In this document: positions 63,438 to 64,000 of the stretch, in pieces
How positions within the stretch are numbered: the stretch's first letter is position 1
How the letters are laid out: the number at the start of each line of letters is the position of its first letter
Origin: Terebella lapidaria
Taxonomy: Eukaryota > Annelida > Polychaeta > Terebellida > Terebellidae
Assembly (NCBI GenBank): GCA_949152475.1
Contig: OX424557.1
Span: 24,861,462 to 24,925,461 of the forward strand
Direction of reading: 5' to 3'
Length of the DNA: 64,000 nucleotides
The notes under the pieces: model-generated
What the model was told of the DNA's origin: nothing
Database searches by the model: none
Seen by the model: the letters and a program-made list of their open reading frames with translations, nothing else
Made by a program: the position numbers and the translations under genes

Positions 63438-64000
63438 AGAAAACATTGGCCAGTAGGCCAAAACTTGGCGAAATACTTGTATAATATCCATACCATATCT
63501 ATGCTAACACATATGTACCATTATCATGATTATATCAGTAAGTTGTGATCCCGGTCAAAATATGATATCTGTTTTTCTCTATGAGCAATATTTACTGAAA
63601 TGTAGTAATCTTTATGTCCAATGGACAATAATAGCGACATGGTCACTTTTTGGCCTTTAAACACATAATAATGGCACCGTAACTGAAGTGTGGTCATGCT
63701 GAATACATTTGCTTGAAAAATAATTCTACTTTTGGTTTGCTGTAATTTGACACCACAAGTATAATCTAACGTGTTTTGTTCTACGATCAATCTTTACTGA
63801 GATATACTGATTTCAATGTTAAGAATGTAACTTTTTGGCCTTAAAACACACCAGAATAACATGATAACTGAACCATGGGCATTCTGAACTCATTCGCTTG
63901 AAAAAAAAATTTACTTCCGGTTTTGTGTAATTTGACACCACAGGTGCAATCTGATACCAAACCATCCATACCATAGTGGAATATAACCCTCTAGGTCTGA
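63438..64000 (+). repeat. Second member of the 257-bp-array family, running off the window
   Basis: Opens with the palindrome TTGGCC-AGTA-GGCCAA (63,446-63,461) and CTTGGCGAAATACTTG. It then has diverged units marked by TTGCTTGAAAAATAATTCTAC and GTAATTTGACACCACA at about 63,711 and 63,898, the same family and orientation as 45,290-46,500. Unit spacing here is shorter (about 188 bp), and the copies are more diverged. Confidence 0.75.

Overview
The window is eukaryotic nuclear DNA from a marine invertebrate. It is AT-rich, has spliced genes with very large introns, and has many TACATGTA-type palindromes. It is full of short non-autonomous repeats built on AGGTCA (TGACCT) half-sites and ACGG/ACAG tetranucleotide runs. 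That repeat style resembles molluscan genomes (pearl and HINE elements of bivalves). A lophotrochozoan is my best guess; the species cannot be read from the sequence.

Two host genes can be supported, both on the minus strand. (1) 991-1326 holds the first coding exon of a FREM1-like (QBRICK/FRAS1-family) extracellular matrix protein. It has a strong start context, a signal peptide, a clear acceptor upstream inside the 5'UTR and a clear donor. The rest of that gene lies to the left, outside the window. Its 5' non-coding exon and promoter lie somewhere to the right; a CpG-rich patch with good splice donors at 28.4-28.8 kb is one weak candidate. (2) 36,666-43,309 holds a complete five-exon ALG14 gene, 230 aa. 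ALG14 is the membrane anchor of the ALG13/ALG14 UDP-GlcNAc transferase of N-glycan synthesis. Every splice junction and phase fits, and AATAAA lies four bases after the stop.

Layout: 1-28.4 kb is FREM exon plus non-coding DNA with some regulatory-looking motifs. 28.4-36.6 kb is non-coding, with two tandem-repeat blocks (about 120 bp and 132 bp units), an 81-bp duplication, an 85-bp-arm fold-back and a 644-bp terminal-inverted-repeat element. 36.6-43.3 kb is ALG14. Its 5.1-kb first intron holds a LINE tail, a ten-unit array of 147-bp repeats, a 1.5-kb pearl/HINE-like element and a 5'-truncated CR1-group LINE. From 43.5 kb to the end there is no gene. This part holds an inverted copy of the pearl/HINE-like element starting 183 bp upstream of the ALG14 start, a 257-bp tandem array, three 1.2-2.4-kb AGGTCA-rich units in tandem, a 3,374-bp unit present three times with no difference seen, and a return of the 257-bp family.

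The most unusual material is the repeat system of 38-64 kb. Several otherwise different repeats end in one style of compact palindrome (GGnCC, 3-4 nt loop, GGnCC) next to a tetranucleotide run. They also carry stereotyped transcription-factor-like sites: nuclear-receptor DR1, CRE and RFX X-box palindromes. A Helentron-related (pearl/HINE) origin is the best-fitting known explanation, but no autonomous partner is visible here.
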